Below, one piece after another: positions 53,982 to 62,647 of a stretch of 64,000 nt of DNA (positions within the stretch are counted from its first letter, which is position 1; every line of letters starts with the position of its first letter). The DNA comes from Candidatus Hydrogenedentota bacterium (GTDB taxonomy: Bacteria; Hydrogenedentota; Hydrogenedentia; Hydrogenedentales; CAITNO01). Under the pieces are notes generated by a model, which was not told the DNA's origin, searched no databases, and worked only from the letters and a program-made list of their open reading frames with translations. The stretch spans positions 90,469 to 154,468 of the forward strand of contig JAGPFE010000002.1 in assembly GCA_018056705.1 (NCBI GenBank), given 5' to 3'. Made by a program: the position numbers and the translations under genes.

Positions 53982-56114
53982 ATGGCGCGTTTCTTTCCAG
54001 ATAGGCTGAAACCGGGAGCGAAAGGACCGGTTCCTCCCTGGCTTTTTCCGGTAGCCCTTGCCGTGGTGCTCCGGGCCTGGAACCTGGATAGCCAGTCCGT
54101 CTGGTATGACGACTACAACTGCGCGGGATACCTGGGGTGCGAGCGTTTTGCTGATTATTTGGCCATCATCCGCCAGCAGAATCCCGAAGCGGTTCCCCTG
54201 TATTACGTGCTGGTTTATGGATGGGCCCGACTGCTTGGTTCAGCCGGGATCGTGGCCCGGTGGTTCTCCGTGGCGCTGCATGGGATGGCCGCTTGGACCC
54301 TGTTCCGGGCCGGCAAGGCGTTGTCGGGTGTTCGGGTGGGGCTCATCGCCGCGTTGTGGTTTGCCTGTTCACCATGGCAAGTCTGGCATGGTCAGTCCAT
54401 ACGGCCGTATCCGCTCGTGACCCTGCTGGCCTGCCTGGTGCTGTGGGGACTCATTGCCCGGATTCAAGGCGGGCATCGTGAGGTACTACCGGGCATTTGC
54501 GCGGTTGCCTCGCTGATCGTGCTGCCCTGGACACACCTGACCACCCTCGTGATGCTGCCGGCGATCGCAATCGGATGGGTTGCCGCCACGGGCATCGCGG
54601 CAAAGCCCCGGATACGAGAGGTCTTAATCGTTTCGGCGATCGCGGTGGTGTGCTGGCTTCCCCTGGTATACTGGGTACTTCACCTGCCCATGGTATCGGA
54701 ACTCGCCTATTCCATGTACCACCCCCCGGACGCGCTGCGAAGCCTGTTTGCCGTGCTGGCTCCAGACGCGCCCCAGCGGATGGGCGAGGTGCTCGCGGGT
54801 TTTCCCGAGCGGTGGAACCAATGGCTGCCACAGATGGTGTTGATCCGGGACTGCCTGGAATGGCTGCTGGCGGTGACGGGATTCGCGGCCATCCTGGTCA
54901 CCGGCGTCCTGGTATACCGGAAAACCACCCGACATGGGACCCCGGAAGCATGTGCCGCCCTGCGGATGGTCTGGATTATGGCGGTGCTGCCGCCGGTGCT
55001 ACTGATTCTCCTGTCTTATGGCTGGCGTCCCTGTTTCATGCCGCGCTACCTGTCGGCGTCGGTGCCCGCGTTGTACCTGCTGATCGGCGTGACCCTGGCC
55101 GTGGTGCCCAGGCGATGGTTTCCGGCGGCGATCCTGCTTCCCGTGGTGCCACTGGCCCTGACCTGGATAACCTGCCTGGCTTCCGTGAGCCGGACCGACT
55201 GGATCAAAGTTGCGGAAACCCTGCGGAACGAGGTTCAGGATGGAGATCTTGTTCTTTCTGCTACCTCACTGGGCGCGCCGACCTTCGAATACCATCTCGC
55301 GGATCGGTACCGGCTTATGGTAGTGCCATCCGATCGGATATTCCAGGTGTTCCGGCATAAAAAAGAATTCTGCGGTCCTGGCTGGACTTATGACGCGCGA
55401 CTGATGTCCAGGTCGATCCGGTTCGGTGCCGTCATTTCCCCCTTGCAGGCCATCGAGATGGCCGTGGTGAGCCTGGATCGGTATCCGAATTCCCGGGTCT
55501 GGCTGGCCTGGACAGAAGAACCATACGGCCCTCCTTTATTCGAACGGTTCGACGCGTGTATTCAGAACCAGTTTGCTGCCACGAAAACTTGGCGGTTTCG
55601 TGGGCAGTTTTCTTCGCGCCTGGTTTGCGTGGAACATTCCCTTAACGCGCCCCGCGATACATCGGCATGGGACGCGTGTGCCATCACCGCGGAAGATGCC
55701 CGAAAATTCTGGACGGATGCCGTGTATCCCGCTGAAAAGTCTCCTTCCGATGAGGTCGTGTCTATCCTGAGAAGAACCTTGCCGGGGCCCCTGCCTGCCG
55801 ACGTGATTTCCCTGGTGGGAGAGTCCCTGCTGCTGGCGGCCCTGGGCTATGCCGAACCCGCCCGCACCCTGGCAGAGTCGGCAATGTCCAGGTCTCCTGA
55901 CGGGCCGGAAGCAGCCATGGCCCTCGCCATGGTGGAGGCGCTGACCGGTGGAGACGAGGAAAGAGTGGACGCTTTACTGCGTCGGGTCTCCGTGCGATCG
56001 GCCTTTTTCGGGTTATATCGTCCAGCGGTGCTCGCGCGGTGTCGAGGGGACATGGAAGCCTTCGCGAGGGAAACGGCGCGCCTCGAGCGGATGGGGATTC
56101 CCTGGATGTTCTGA
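53982..56114 (+). CDS. GT-C/ArnT-PMT-like membrane glycosyltransferase with helical-repeat C-terminus
   Basis: A 710-residue protein divergent from the peptide operon. Residues about 18-410 hold about ten membrane segments. The first loop has SQSVWYDDYNCAGYLGC, an acidic pair at the place where GT39/GT83-type enzymes carry their catalytic Asp/Glu. SPWQVWHGQSIRPYPLVTLL is also typical of that clan. The last 300 residues are soluble, and the final 120 are helical and TPR-like (LPADVISLVGESLLLAALGY, ALAMVEALTGGDEERVDALL). It probably transfers sugar from a polyprenyl-phosphate carrier. A link to the peptide operon is only positional. No good ribosome site is visible at the ATG. Confidence 0.75.
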   Translation: MARFFPDRLKPGAKGPVPPWLFPVALAVVLRAWNLDSQSVWYDDYNCAGYLGCERFADYLAIIRQQNPEAVPLYYVLVYGWARLLGSAGIVARWFSVALHGMAAWTLFRAGKALSGVRVGLIAALWFACSPWQVWHGQSIRPYPLVTLLACLVLWGLIARIQGGHREVLPGICAVASLIVLPWTHLTTLVMLPAIAIGWVAATGIAAKPRIREVLIVSAIAVVCWLPLVYWVLHLPMVSELAYSMYHPPDALRSLFAVLAPDAPQRMGEVLAGFPERWNQWLPQMVLIRDCLEWLLAVTGFAAILVTGVLVYRKTTRHGTPEACAALRMVWIMAVLPPVLLILLSYGWRPCFMPRYLSASVPALYLLIGVTLAVVPRRWFPAAILLPVVPLALTWITCLASVSRTDWIKVAETLRNEVQDGDLVLSATSLGAPTFEYHLADRYRLMVVPSDRIFQVFRHKKEFCGPGWTYDARLMSRSIRFGAVISPLQAIEMAVVSLDRYPNSRVWLAWTEEPYGPPLFERFDACIQNQFAATKTWRFRGQFSSRLVCVEHSLNAPRDTSAWDACAITAEDARKFWTDAVYPAEKSPSDEVVSILRRTLPGPLPADVISLVGESLLLAALGYAEPARTLAESAMSRSPDGPEAAMALAMVEALTGGDEERVDALLRRVSVRSAFFGLYRPAVLARCRGDMEAFARETARLERMGIPWMF

Positions 56115-56197
56115 CTCGATCCAGCGTTCCGGGGTTGTGGTCATGGTTGTGTTAAACTTTCGATGATTTTTTTGAGTTTTATTAACGGGATGCCATC

Positions 56198-56710
56198 GTG
56201 AAATTCATCGAAAAACCAGGTGTGTCGGACGTGCCCCTGATGAAGGCGCTGCTGGATGACGCGGCGGCAGAGGGACACGTGTTACGCCGGGAATCCCACG
56301 AAATATATGAGAACCTGAGGGATTTCCTGGTGTGCCGGGCGGACGGTGGCCGGGTGGCGGGCATGGTCGCCCTGCACATTGACGGCGCGGACCTTGCCGA
56401 GGTGCGATCCCTGGTGGTTGGGGCAGCATGGCAGGGACAGGGTATCGGCGCGATGCTGACCCGGGCGGCAGTGGATGAAGCCCGTCTTCTGGGTATTCGG
56501 CGGGTATACGCGCTGACCCGGATCCCCGCGTTCTTTTTGCGCATGGGGTTCTCGGAGATCGACCGACTGGACCTGCCCTCGAAGGTTTTCAAGGATTGCG
56601 CGCGGTGTCCCCTGCTGCCCCAGTGTGATGAAACCGCGGTGATTATCGAGGCCGCCCGGGCCCCATGGCTGGCGGTCGCGAGCGCGACGACGGAAGGAAC
56701 GGCGGGATGA
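56198..56710 (+). CDS. GNAT N-acetyltransferase, ArgA-like
   Basis: A 170-residue protein starting at GTG 56198 (GGGA upstream). The acetyl-CoA loop is LVVGAAWQGQGIGAMLTRAA. The C-terminal KVFKDCARCPLLPQCDETAV, with its Cys pairs, is the signature of stand-alone N-acetylglutamate synthase-like GNATs often encoded in arginine or proline loci. It could make N-acetylglutamate for arginine synthesis. proC overlaps its stop (ATGA), consistent with a glutamate-linked amino acid role. Confidence 0.88.
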   Translation: MKFIEKPGVSDVPLMKALLDDAAAEGHVLRRESHEIYENLRDFLVCRADGGRVAGMVALHIDGADLAEVRSLVVGAAWQGQGIGAMLTRAAVDEARLLGIRRVYALTRIPAFFLRMGFSEIDRLDLPSKVFKDCARCPLLPQCDETAVIIEAARAPWLAVASATTEGTAG

Positions 56711-57525
56711 GCCTGGAAGGAACGCTTGGATTCCTGGGATTCGGCAACATGGGGTCGGCCATCGCGCGGGGATTGCTGGCCACGGGTACCGCCACGGCCG
56801 GGCAACTGGCCGCGTATGACCCTGATCCCGCGCGGCAGGCGGATGCCGCCGCCCTGGGATGCGCGACCTGTGCCGATGCCACGGAACTTGCCCGTCACGC
56901 GCGGACCCTGCTGGTAGCGGTGAAACCCCAGCAGTGGCGCGAAGCCTGTGTCGGTCCCGCCGCGGCGCTTGGTCCGGAGAGCCGGGTGATTTCCATCATG
57001 GCGGGGGTGCCTCTCCGCGCGCTTGAGACGGTGTTTGGCCATAACCGCGCGATCATCCGCGTGATGCCGAACACGCCTGCCCAGCGGCTCGCGGGCGCGG
57101 CGGCCCTCGCGCTGAACGCCGCGTGCGGGGACGCGGATCGGGAGGTTGCCCTGGGGATTTTTCAGGCGGTGGGAATCGCCGTGCTCGTGGAGGAAACCCA
57201 GCTGGACGCGGTAACCGCCCTGAGCGGGAGCGGTCCAGCCTATTTCTTTTACCTGTCCGAACTGCTGATCCGGGCGGGGATCGCGGAGGGGCTGGATCCC
57301 GAAACGGCCCGCCTGCTTGCCATCCACACCGCGCTCGGAGCGGGGAGGATGCTGGTGGAAACGGGGGAACCACCGGCCACGCTTCGGGAAAAAGTCACGT
57401 CAAAGGGCGGAACCACCTTCGCGGCCCTGGAAACCTTTCGCGCGGGTGGATTGGAAGATCTTGTGCTCCGGGCGGTGCGGGCGGCCGCGGAACGTTCCCG
57501 CGAATTGGGCGGCCAGGTGAAATAA
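56707..57525 (+). CDS. proC: Pyrroline-5-carboxylate reductase
   Basis: A 272-residue cytoplasmic enzyme for the last step of proline synthesis. The ATG at 56707 overlaps the GNAT stop. The nucleotide-binding motif is LGFLGFGNMGSAIARGLL. Family motifs are IIRVMPNTPAQRLAGAAALA, DAVTALSGSGPAYFFYLSEL and TSKGGTTFAALETF. Length fits the family (about 270). The DivIVA-like gene follows after 44 bp. Confidence 0.96.
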   Translation: MSLEGTLGFLGFGNMGSAIARGLLATGTATAGQLAAYDPDPARQADAAALGCATCADATELARHARTLLVAVKPQQWREACVGPAAALGPESRVISIMAGVPLRALETVFGHNRAIIRVMPNTPAQRLAGAAALALNAACGDADREVALGIFQAVGIAVLVEETQLDAVTALSGSGPAYFFYLSELLIRAGIAEGLDPETARLLAIHTALGAGRMLVETGEPPATLREKVTSKGGTTFAALETFRAGGLEDLVLRAVRAAAERSRELGGQVK

Positions 57526-57569
57526 GGAAACAGCCGGCGACGACGCCGGGAAAGCGAGGAGATGCCGAC

Positions 57570-58247
57570 ATGCGCAAAGACCGGCTGGTTTCGGAGATGC
57601 TGGGTGAAGGCGCCGGGTTGACGCCCAGCGACCTGATCAACGCCGATCTCCGCGCGGTACTCGTGGGCGGGTACGACCGGGTGGAAGTGGACCAGTTGCT
57701 GGAACGGGCCGCCGATGCCCTGGAGCGGGCCCTGCAGGAAAATCGTCGTCTCCAGAAGGAAACCGAAACGCTCCGGGAGCAACTGGTCCAGTACAAGGAA
57801 ATGGAAACCACGTTGCGCAATGCCCTGATCAGTTCGCAGAAGATCAGCGAAACCATCGTCGCTTCCGCGAAATCTCAGGCCCAGGCGCTGTTGGAGGAAG
57901 CCCGGCTGGAACGCGCCCGGGCCCGCATGAAAAGCGAGGAACTTCCCGAAGCCCTGCAACAGGAGATTCGTGCCCTGACCGAAGCCCGTGACCGGTTGAG
58001 GGCGGATATTGCCCATATCATCCGCGTTCACGAGGCCCTGCTGGAGAAAATTCCCCGGGCGGAACGGGTGCTGGAAAAACCGGAGGAAGAAGCGCCTTCC
58101 CGCGCTCACTTCGTGTCCATCAGCGACGACGCCGAGGAAGCAAAGGCATCGCGTACGCCGTCCACCGTGACGCCAGGAGAACCCGGTTCCGGGGCAGAAA
58201 CCGTTCCCGACGACGAAGAGGATTCCCCATTTGAAAAACTGGACTGA
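57570..58247 (+). CDS. DivIVA-domain protein
   Basis: A 225-residue coiled-coil protein; the ATG at 57570 follows GCGAGGAG. The N-terminal DivIVA signature is LTPSDLINADLRAVLVGGYD then RVEVDQLLERAADALE. A long coiled coil runs to about residue 165 (RRLQKETETLREQLVQYKEM), followed by a disordered acidic tail (VPDDEEDSPFEKLD). DivIVA proteins bind curved membrane and recruit division or growth factors. Its place upstream of LolA-like and Maf genes fits an envelope/division operon. Confidence 0.85.
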   Translation: MRKDRLVSEMLGEGAGLTPSDLINADLRAVLVGGYDRVEVDQLLERAADALERALQENRRLQKETETLREQLVQYKEMETTLRNALISSQKISETIVASAKSQAQALLEEARLERARARMKSEELPEALQQEIRALTEARDRLRADIAHIIRVHEALLEKIPRAERVLEKPEEEAPSRAHFVSISDDAEEAKASRTPSTVTPGEPGSGAETVPDDEEDSPFEKLD

Positions 58248-59253
58248 CCCGTGGTTTCCGCTTGGCTTGTTCGGCCTGGTGCTCCTGTGTTACGTGTCTT
58301 CCGGCGCGGCGGATGACACCGGCGCGGACCGTTTTTTCAAGGCGTTTACCCAGAGCCGGGACCGCGTGATCGCCCTGGAGGCTCCCTTTACCCAGACGGT
58401 CATCACGCCGGACGAGACCATCGTGGCGCGGGGCACGCTGACCTACATTCGGCCCCGGCGAGTCATCTACCGCATGGATGACCCGGAACGGGTTACGCTG
58501 GTAGACGATACCCGGGGTTACGAATATGACGCCGAAATCCGCCAGGTCACGGTCTTCGACCTGGGCAACAATCCCCAGGCGGAAATCCTTTTCATGGGTT
58601 TCGTCGACACGCTGGACACGTTGCGGAAAGCCTACGACCTGGAAATATTCAGCGTGCCCGGCGAGCCCCGGGGTTCAAAAGGGCTGGAAATCCGCCCGAA
58701 GGCGGGCACGGAGGCCGAGTCGTATTTCGTCCGGGTACGGTTATACCTGCGCGACCAGGACTACCTGCCCTGGCGGATTCTCATCCGGAACGACGAGAAC
58801 ACCGAAACCCACATAGAGATCGGGGAGATTAACACGGCGTACCGGCCGGATCCCGCCGCCACCCAGATCCTGCTGCCCGAGGGAACCAAGGTCATTGAAA
58901 ACGACCAGGTGATCGAAACGATCGGTCCCGGCGGCAAGCGGGTGCCCGACGCGTTGCTGTTGCCGCCGGACATCGCCGGAACATCCAGCGCCGCGGAATC
59001 CCGGCCGCCGATTGAAGCGCCCGGACCGGATGGGGTCGGTTCGCCCGCTTCCTCGGCGTCAAGCCTTCCCGGGACGTCAGGCGCGACGACGTCTCCGGCG
59101 CCCGCCGGCAATGAACCCACGCGCTCCGGAGATTCCGTGTCATCCGAACCGGCCGCGGGTCATCCGTCCGGGGACGCGACCGTCCGGCCGGAGTCCAACC
59201 CGCCCCGGCGGAATCCCAAGCAGGTGGGCGGTCCCAGGCGGAATACTTCATGA
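58231..59253 (+). CDS. LolA-like outer-membrane lipoprotein carrier
   Basis: A 340-residue protein starting at TTG 58231 inside the end of the DivIVA-like gene. The signal peptide is LGLFGLVLLCYVSSGAA. Residues about 30-225 follow the LolA fold (LEAPFTQTVITPDETIVARG, LTYIRPRRVIYRMDDPERVT). LolA carries lipoproteins across the periplasm, so a double-membrane envelope is implied. Unusually, about 100 extra residues of Pro/Ser/Gly-rich low complexity end the protein. Typical LolA is about 200 residues. The tail's function is unknown. Confidence 0.82.
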   Translation: MKNWTDPWFPLGLFGLVLLCYVSSGAADDTGADRFFKAFTQSRDRVIALEAPFTQTVITPDETIVARGTLTYIRPRRVIYRMDDPERVTLVDDTRGYEYDAEIRQVTVFDLGNNPQAEILFMGFVDTLDTLRKAYDLEIFSVPGEPRGSKGLEIRPKAGTEAESYFVRVRLYLRDQDYLPWRILIRNDENTETHIEIGEINTAYRPDPAATQILLPEGTKVIENDQVIETIGPGGKRVPDALLLPPDIAGTSSAAESRPPIEAPGPDGVGSPASSASSLPGTSGATTSPAPAGNEPTRSGDSVSSEPAAGHPSGDATVRPESNPPRRNPKQVGGPRRNTS

Positions 59254-59867
59254 GAGACCTGCTCCCCGTTATCCTGGCATCCGCTTCGCCCCGGCGACGG
59301 GCGTTACTCGAAGCACTGGGTATGACCATCCGGGTCATGCCGAGTGACGCGACCGAGCATGACGAGGGAGGCGTACCAGCGGCGATTGTTGAAGCGAATG
59401 CCCGGGCCAAGCGTGACGCCGTCCTGTCCAGGATTACGGAACCCGCCCTGGTGATAGCCGCGGACACCCTGGTGTTTCTCGAGGAACGGCCGTTGAGCAA
59501 GCCCGTCGACCTCGACGACGCCCGGGCCATGCTGCGCCGGCTTTCCGGCAATACTCACCAGGTGGTGACGGGCCTGGCCGTGATCGATACCGCCACGGGA
59601 GCGTCCGCCGTGGGCAGCGAATCCACGTACGTGACGTTCAGGTCCCTGGCGGACGCGGAAATCGACTGTTTCGTCAAGGCAGTCCGTCCGCTGGATCGCG
59701 CGGGAGCCTACACGGTGGATGGCCCCGGCAGCCTGCTGGTTGCCCGGTACGATGGCTGTTATTACAACGTGCTCGGGCTGCCACTGGTCCGGCTCGACCG
59801 GATGTTGCGCGGGATAGGCCATAGTCTATTCGACTATGTGCGCCCGGAACACGCCCGGTTCCTGTGA
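59250..59867 (+). CDS. maf: Maf-like nucleoside triphosphate pyrophosphatase
   Basis: A 205-residue cytoplasmic enzyme that hydrolyses dTTP, UTP or modified nucleotides. Its ATG overlaps the LolA stop (ATGA). Motifs are VILASASPRRRALLEALG, the Glu-rich EANARAKRDAV, the catalytic VIAADTLVFLEERPLSKPVD, GNTHQVVTGLAV, and DGPGSLLVARYDGCYYNVLG. Maf proteins have been linked to division arrest, in keeping with the DivIVA-like neighbour. It is the last gene of the overlapping set that starts at 56198. Confidence 0.94.
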   Translation: MRDLLPVILASASPRRRALLEALGMTIRVMPSDATEHDEGGVPAAIVEANARAKRDAVLSRITEPALVIAADTLVFLEERPLSKPVDLDDARAMLRRLSGNTHQVVTGLAVIDTATGASAVGSESTYVTFRSLADAEIDCFVKAVRPLDRAGAYTVDGPGSLLVARYDGCYYNVLGLPLVRLDRMLRGIGHSLFDYVRPEHARFL

Positions 59868-59905
59868 GGGAACGTGTCAACTCAAGACGAAAGGAAAAGC
59901 CATTC

Positions 59906-61063
59906 ATGCGACGCGTACCCCTGGCCATTCTGCTGTGGACACTTGCCGGTGGCGCGTGGCTTCTTCCTTCAGGATGGGCGCAGTCCCAGGATCCGGCATC
60001 ATCGGATGGCCTGATCGTGGGGGCGATCCGCTGGGATGCCTGGCACGGACCGGCGTCGGAGGTCGGCCTGCTGGTGGAAAAGACGCTTGCCCCGGCCAGG
60101 TGGCATTACCGCCTGCCCTTCTACGGTCGGATCACGGGCGAAAACACCGTGGAAGCGCGGGGAAACACCCGGGAAATCATGGACCGGGAAATCGAGTACG
60201 CGCACCACGCGGGGCTTGACTACTGGGCCTTCGTGGTATATCCCGAAACCCATGCCCTGAGCGATGGGTTACGGTTGTACCTGTCCAGTCCGATCAAGGA
60301 CCGGATCCATTTCTGCCTCATTCTGCAGGGAGGATGGGAAGGTCGGGGGGGACTGTCCGCCTGGCCGGAAAAAGCGCGGCGTTACACGGCACTGTTCCGG
60401 GATCCGATGTATCAGGCCGTCCTGAACGGCAGGCCGCTGGTTTTCCTCTACAGCGTGGACGACCTGGTGGGACCAGGTCGTTTTGAATCCTGGGAACAGG
60501 CCCGTGCGGCCATGGATAGCCTGCGGAACATGGCAAGGGATAGCGGCGCCGGAGAGCCGTACATTGTGGCCCAGGGATGGTCTCCCGAAACGCTCGCGCG
60601 CCAGGCGGACCTGCTTGGGCTGGACGCCATTGGCGCGTACGCGTCCAACGGGGGCGCGCGAGCGGCCCCCTATCGCGCGCTGGCCGATTACACGGAACGC
60701 TGGTGGGATGCCTTCGCGGCTACCCGCCGGGAAGTGATTCCCCTGGTCACGGCGGGGTGGGATATGCGCCCCCGGGTGGAAACACCGGTGCCCTGGGTGC
60801 GTGGCGGGGACATGGAGCAGTATTACGCGCCGCCCCTTCCAGGGGAACTGGCCGTTCACGCGCGGAACGCCCTGGTCTGGGTGAGGGATCATCCGGATGT
60901 CGCGCGGGCGCAGACCGTTCTGATGTACGCCTGGAACGAATTCGATGAGGGCGGGTGGATTTGTCCTACCTTGCGCGAAGGGACCGCCCGGCTGGACGCC
61001 CTGCGGGCCGTGCTTCGGCCGGAATCACGGACGGAAACGCCCAAGCCAGGTCACGGTCCCTGA
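59906..61063 (+). CDS. Secreted GH99/WbsX-like TIM-barrel protein
   Basis: A 385-residue protein. The ATG at 59906 follows AAGGAAAAG and gives the signal peptide LAILLWTLAGGAWLLPSGWA. The body resembles GH99-like and WbsX-type TIM barrels: VGAIRWDAWHGPASEVG, IEYAHHAGLDYWAFVVYP, GRPLVFLYSVDDL and the C-terminal VLMYAWNEFDEGGWICPTL. GH99 enzymes are endo-alpha-mannosidases or mannanases, but many relatives are uncharacterised. It starts 38 bp after maf and may belong to the same transcript. Confidence 0.75.
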   Translation: MRRVPLAILLWTLAGGAWLLPSGWAQSQDPASSDGLIVGAIRWDAWHGPASEVGLLVEKTLAPARWHYRLPFYGRITGENTVEARGNTREIMDREIEYAHHAGLDYWAFVVYPETHALSDGLRLYLSSPIKDRIHFCLILQGGWEGRGGLSAWPEKARRYTALFRDPMYQAVLNGRPLVFLYSVDDLVGPGRFESWEQARAAMDSLRNMARDSGAGEPYIVAQGWSPETLARQADLLGLDAIGAYASNGGARAAPYRALADYTERWWDAFAATRREVIPLVTAGWDMRPRVETPVPWVRGGDMEQYYAPPLPGELAVHARNALVWVRDHPDVARAQTVLMYAWNEFDEGGWICPTLREGTARLDALRAVLRPESRTETPKPGHGP

Positions 61064-61114
61064 GCCTCCCGGTTTCTGGGTCTACGCGCGGAACGGAGTA
61101 TCCTCTCCCGGAGA

Positions 61115-62356
61115 CTATTCCGACGCCAGGCCTTCCTCTCCGTTTCCCAGGGCCGGGTCCCCGTTTTTTTCCATCAGGTCGGCAAAATCCTCGTTGGCCC
61201 GGGGCAGCAAGTGCTTCGGCAGAAAGAAGAAATTGGCGATCATGGTCGGCACCACCGCGCTCGCGATGACGGCCGCCACCAGGAAAGAGTACTGTTCCCG
61301 GGTGACGATGTCGTGCGAGTAGCCATACAAGGCCGATATGGTACCGAAAGTCAACCCCGTAGACATCATCAGAGTGTAATACCAGCGCGGGTTCCGGTTC
61401 TTTTCGAAAAGGCCAACCACGGGATACAGGCCGAATATCTTGGAAACGACCTTACCGCCCAGCAGCACGAGAAACACCAGCGGAGCGGCTGCCAGGGCGG
61501 GCAGGGACACCAGCGATCCCGCCCGCAGGAAATAGAACGGTGTCAGCAGTCCGACCGTAAGCGTGCGCAGTCGGCGAATCCAGTGCGGATCGGCCACGGC
61601 GAATTCGGCCAGAACCATTCCCGCCACGTACGCGGGCAGCACGGCCTCGCTGCCCGACCAGACCGCCAGCGAGCCCAGCCCGAACAGGATGAACAGGATC
61701 CACTTGGTCCGTACCGCGGACGTGCCGTGGGCGTACCGGCGGGTGATCCATCGGCTGGTGAACGGTAACAGGGCGATCACCGCGGCCGACACCACGATAA
61801 AGGTAACGGTTCTGGCCGTGAATGGCGCGAAGATCAGCCCCAGGGCGATGACCGTGCCCAGGTCGTTCACGAAACACGCGCCCAGGATACCCTTGCCGAA
61901 GGACGTACGGTTCAGGCCGGTCTCGAGCATCACGGCGTAGACCACGGCCATGGAAGTGGTGGAAAGGGCTACCCCCGCCAGCAGGCTCGCGCGCGCGTCC
62001 CAGCCCAGCAGGTATCGCGACAGCAGCGCGCATCCCACGAATGGCGCGAAGAATCCCATCAGGCCCGCCGCCGATACTTCTTTCCACTTGCGGCGTAGCA
62101 CCTCCGGCTCGAGTTCGGCTCCCGCGAGAAACGTGAGCACCACCGCGCCCGTGCTGGCCAGGAATCGCAGCCACGGTTCCCCCGATCCCAGGGCTTCCGT
62201 GTTGCCCCACCAGTGTTCCGCGACGAATCCCGCCGTGACCCCCACGCAGATTTCCATCAGCGCCACCGAGATCCTCAGTTGTTTCGCCAGGGCCGTGGCC
62301 ACCACGGCCAGTCCCATCCACAGGGCCGCGATCGCGTACACCGAATCCAAATGCAT
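61115..62356 (-). CDS. Cation/proton antiporter, CPA2 (Kef/NapA) type
   Basis: A 413-residue inner-membrane protein with about 12 segments. The ATG at 62356 follows AAGGAAGACTC; the frame runs open to 62458 through the leader. Motifs include LMEICVGVTAGFVAE, GAVVLTFLAGAELEPEVLRR, LAGVALSTTSMAVVYAVMLE and LGACFVNDLGTVIALGLIF; the last contains the ND pair expected at the ion site of electroneutral CPA2 exchangers. It probably exchanges Na+ or K+ for H+. No regulatory TrkA-type domain is attached. A hairpin with U-tract lies in its leader. Confidence 0.92.
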   Translation of the reverse strand: MHLDSVYAIAALWMGLAVVATALAKQLRISVALMEICVGVTAGFVAEHWWGNTEALGSGEPWLRFLASTGAVVLTFLAGAELEPEVLRRKWKEVSAAGLMGFFAPFVGCALLSRYLLGWDARASLLAGVALSTTSMAVVYAVMLETGLNRTSFGKGILGACFVNDLGTVIALGLIFAPFTARTVTFIVVSAAVIALLPFTSRWITRRYAHGTSAVRTKWILFILFGLGSLAVWSGSEAVLPAYVAGMVLAEFAVADPHWIRRLRTLTVGLLTPFYFLRAGSLVSLPALAAAPLVFLVLLGGKVVSKIFGLYPVVGLFEKNRNPRWYYTLMMSTGLTFGTISALYGYSHDIVTREQYSFLVAAVIASAVVPTMIANFFFLPKHLLPRANEDFADLMEKNGDPALGNGEEGLASE

Positions 62357-62386
62357 GAGTCTTCCTTTCCATTCGCGGGGCGGAAT

Positions 62387-62419
62387 AAAAAAAATCCCAT
62401 CCCGCAATCGCGAGACAGG
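62387..62419 (-). terminator. Attenuator-like terminator in the antiporter leader
   Basis: On the minus strand a 10-bp stem with three G-U pairs (CCTGTCTCGC / GCGGGATGGG, loop GATT) is followed by ATTTTTTTTATT. It lies between the promoter and the start codon, ending about 31 bases before the ATG. A second hairpin (TGGGGA / TCCCCA) precedes it near 62440-62462. The layout fits conditional termination. Confidence 0.6.
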
Positions 62420-62476
62420 AGTCATCAGCCACATCGGCGGTTGTTGGGGGAACTCCATCCCCAGTTGATTGCTACG

Positions 62477-62482
62477 ATTATA
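62477..62482 (-). promoter_or_regulatory. -10 element of the antiporter gene
   Basis: A perfect TATAAT on the minus strand, giving a leader of about 115 bases that contains the attenuator-like hairpin. No clear -35 is seen. Confidence 0.45.
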
Positions 62483-62647
62483 TCACATTGTTAGAGGCCA
62501 GGGTAATGCCCAGATTTTAAGTGCAAAAGCGGGTGACACCCTGCTATCATACTAACAAAGTTATTCTAGTTTTATTTTTTAATTCCGAAAAGGATAGGTG
62601 GTGCGTCATTTAAAGATAGGCGGTCTGGACTCATATGAAAGGAAGAC

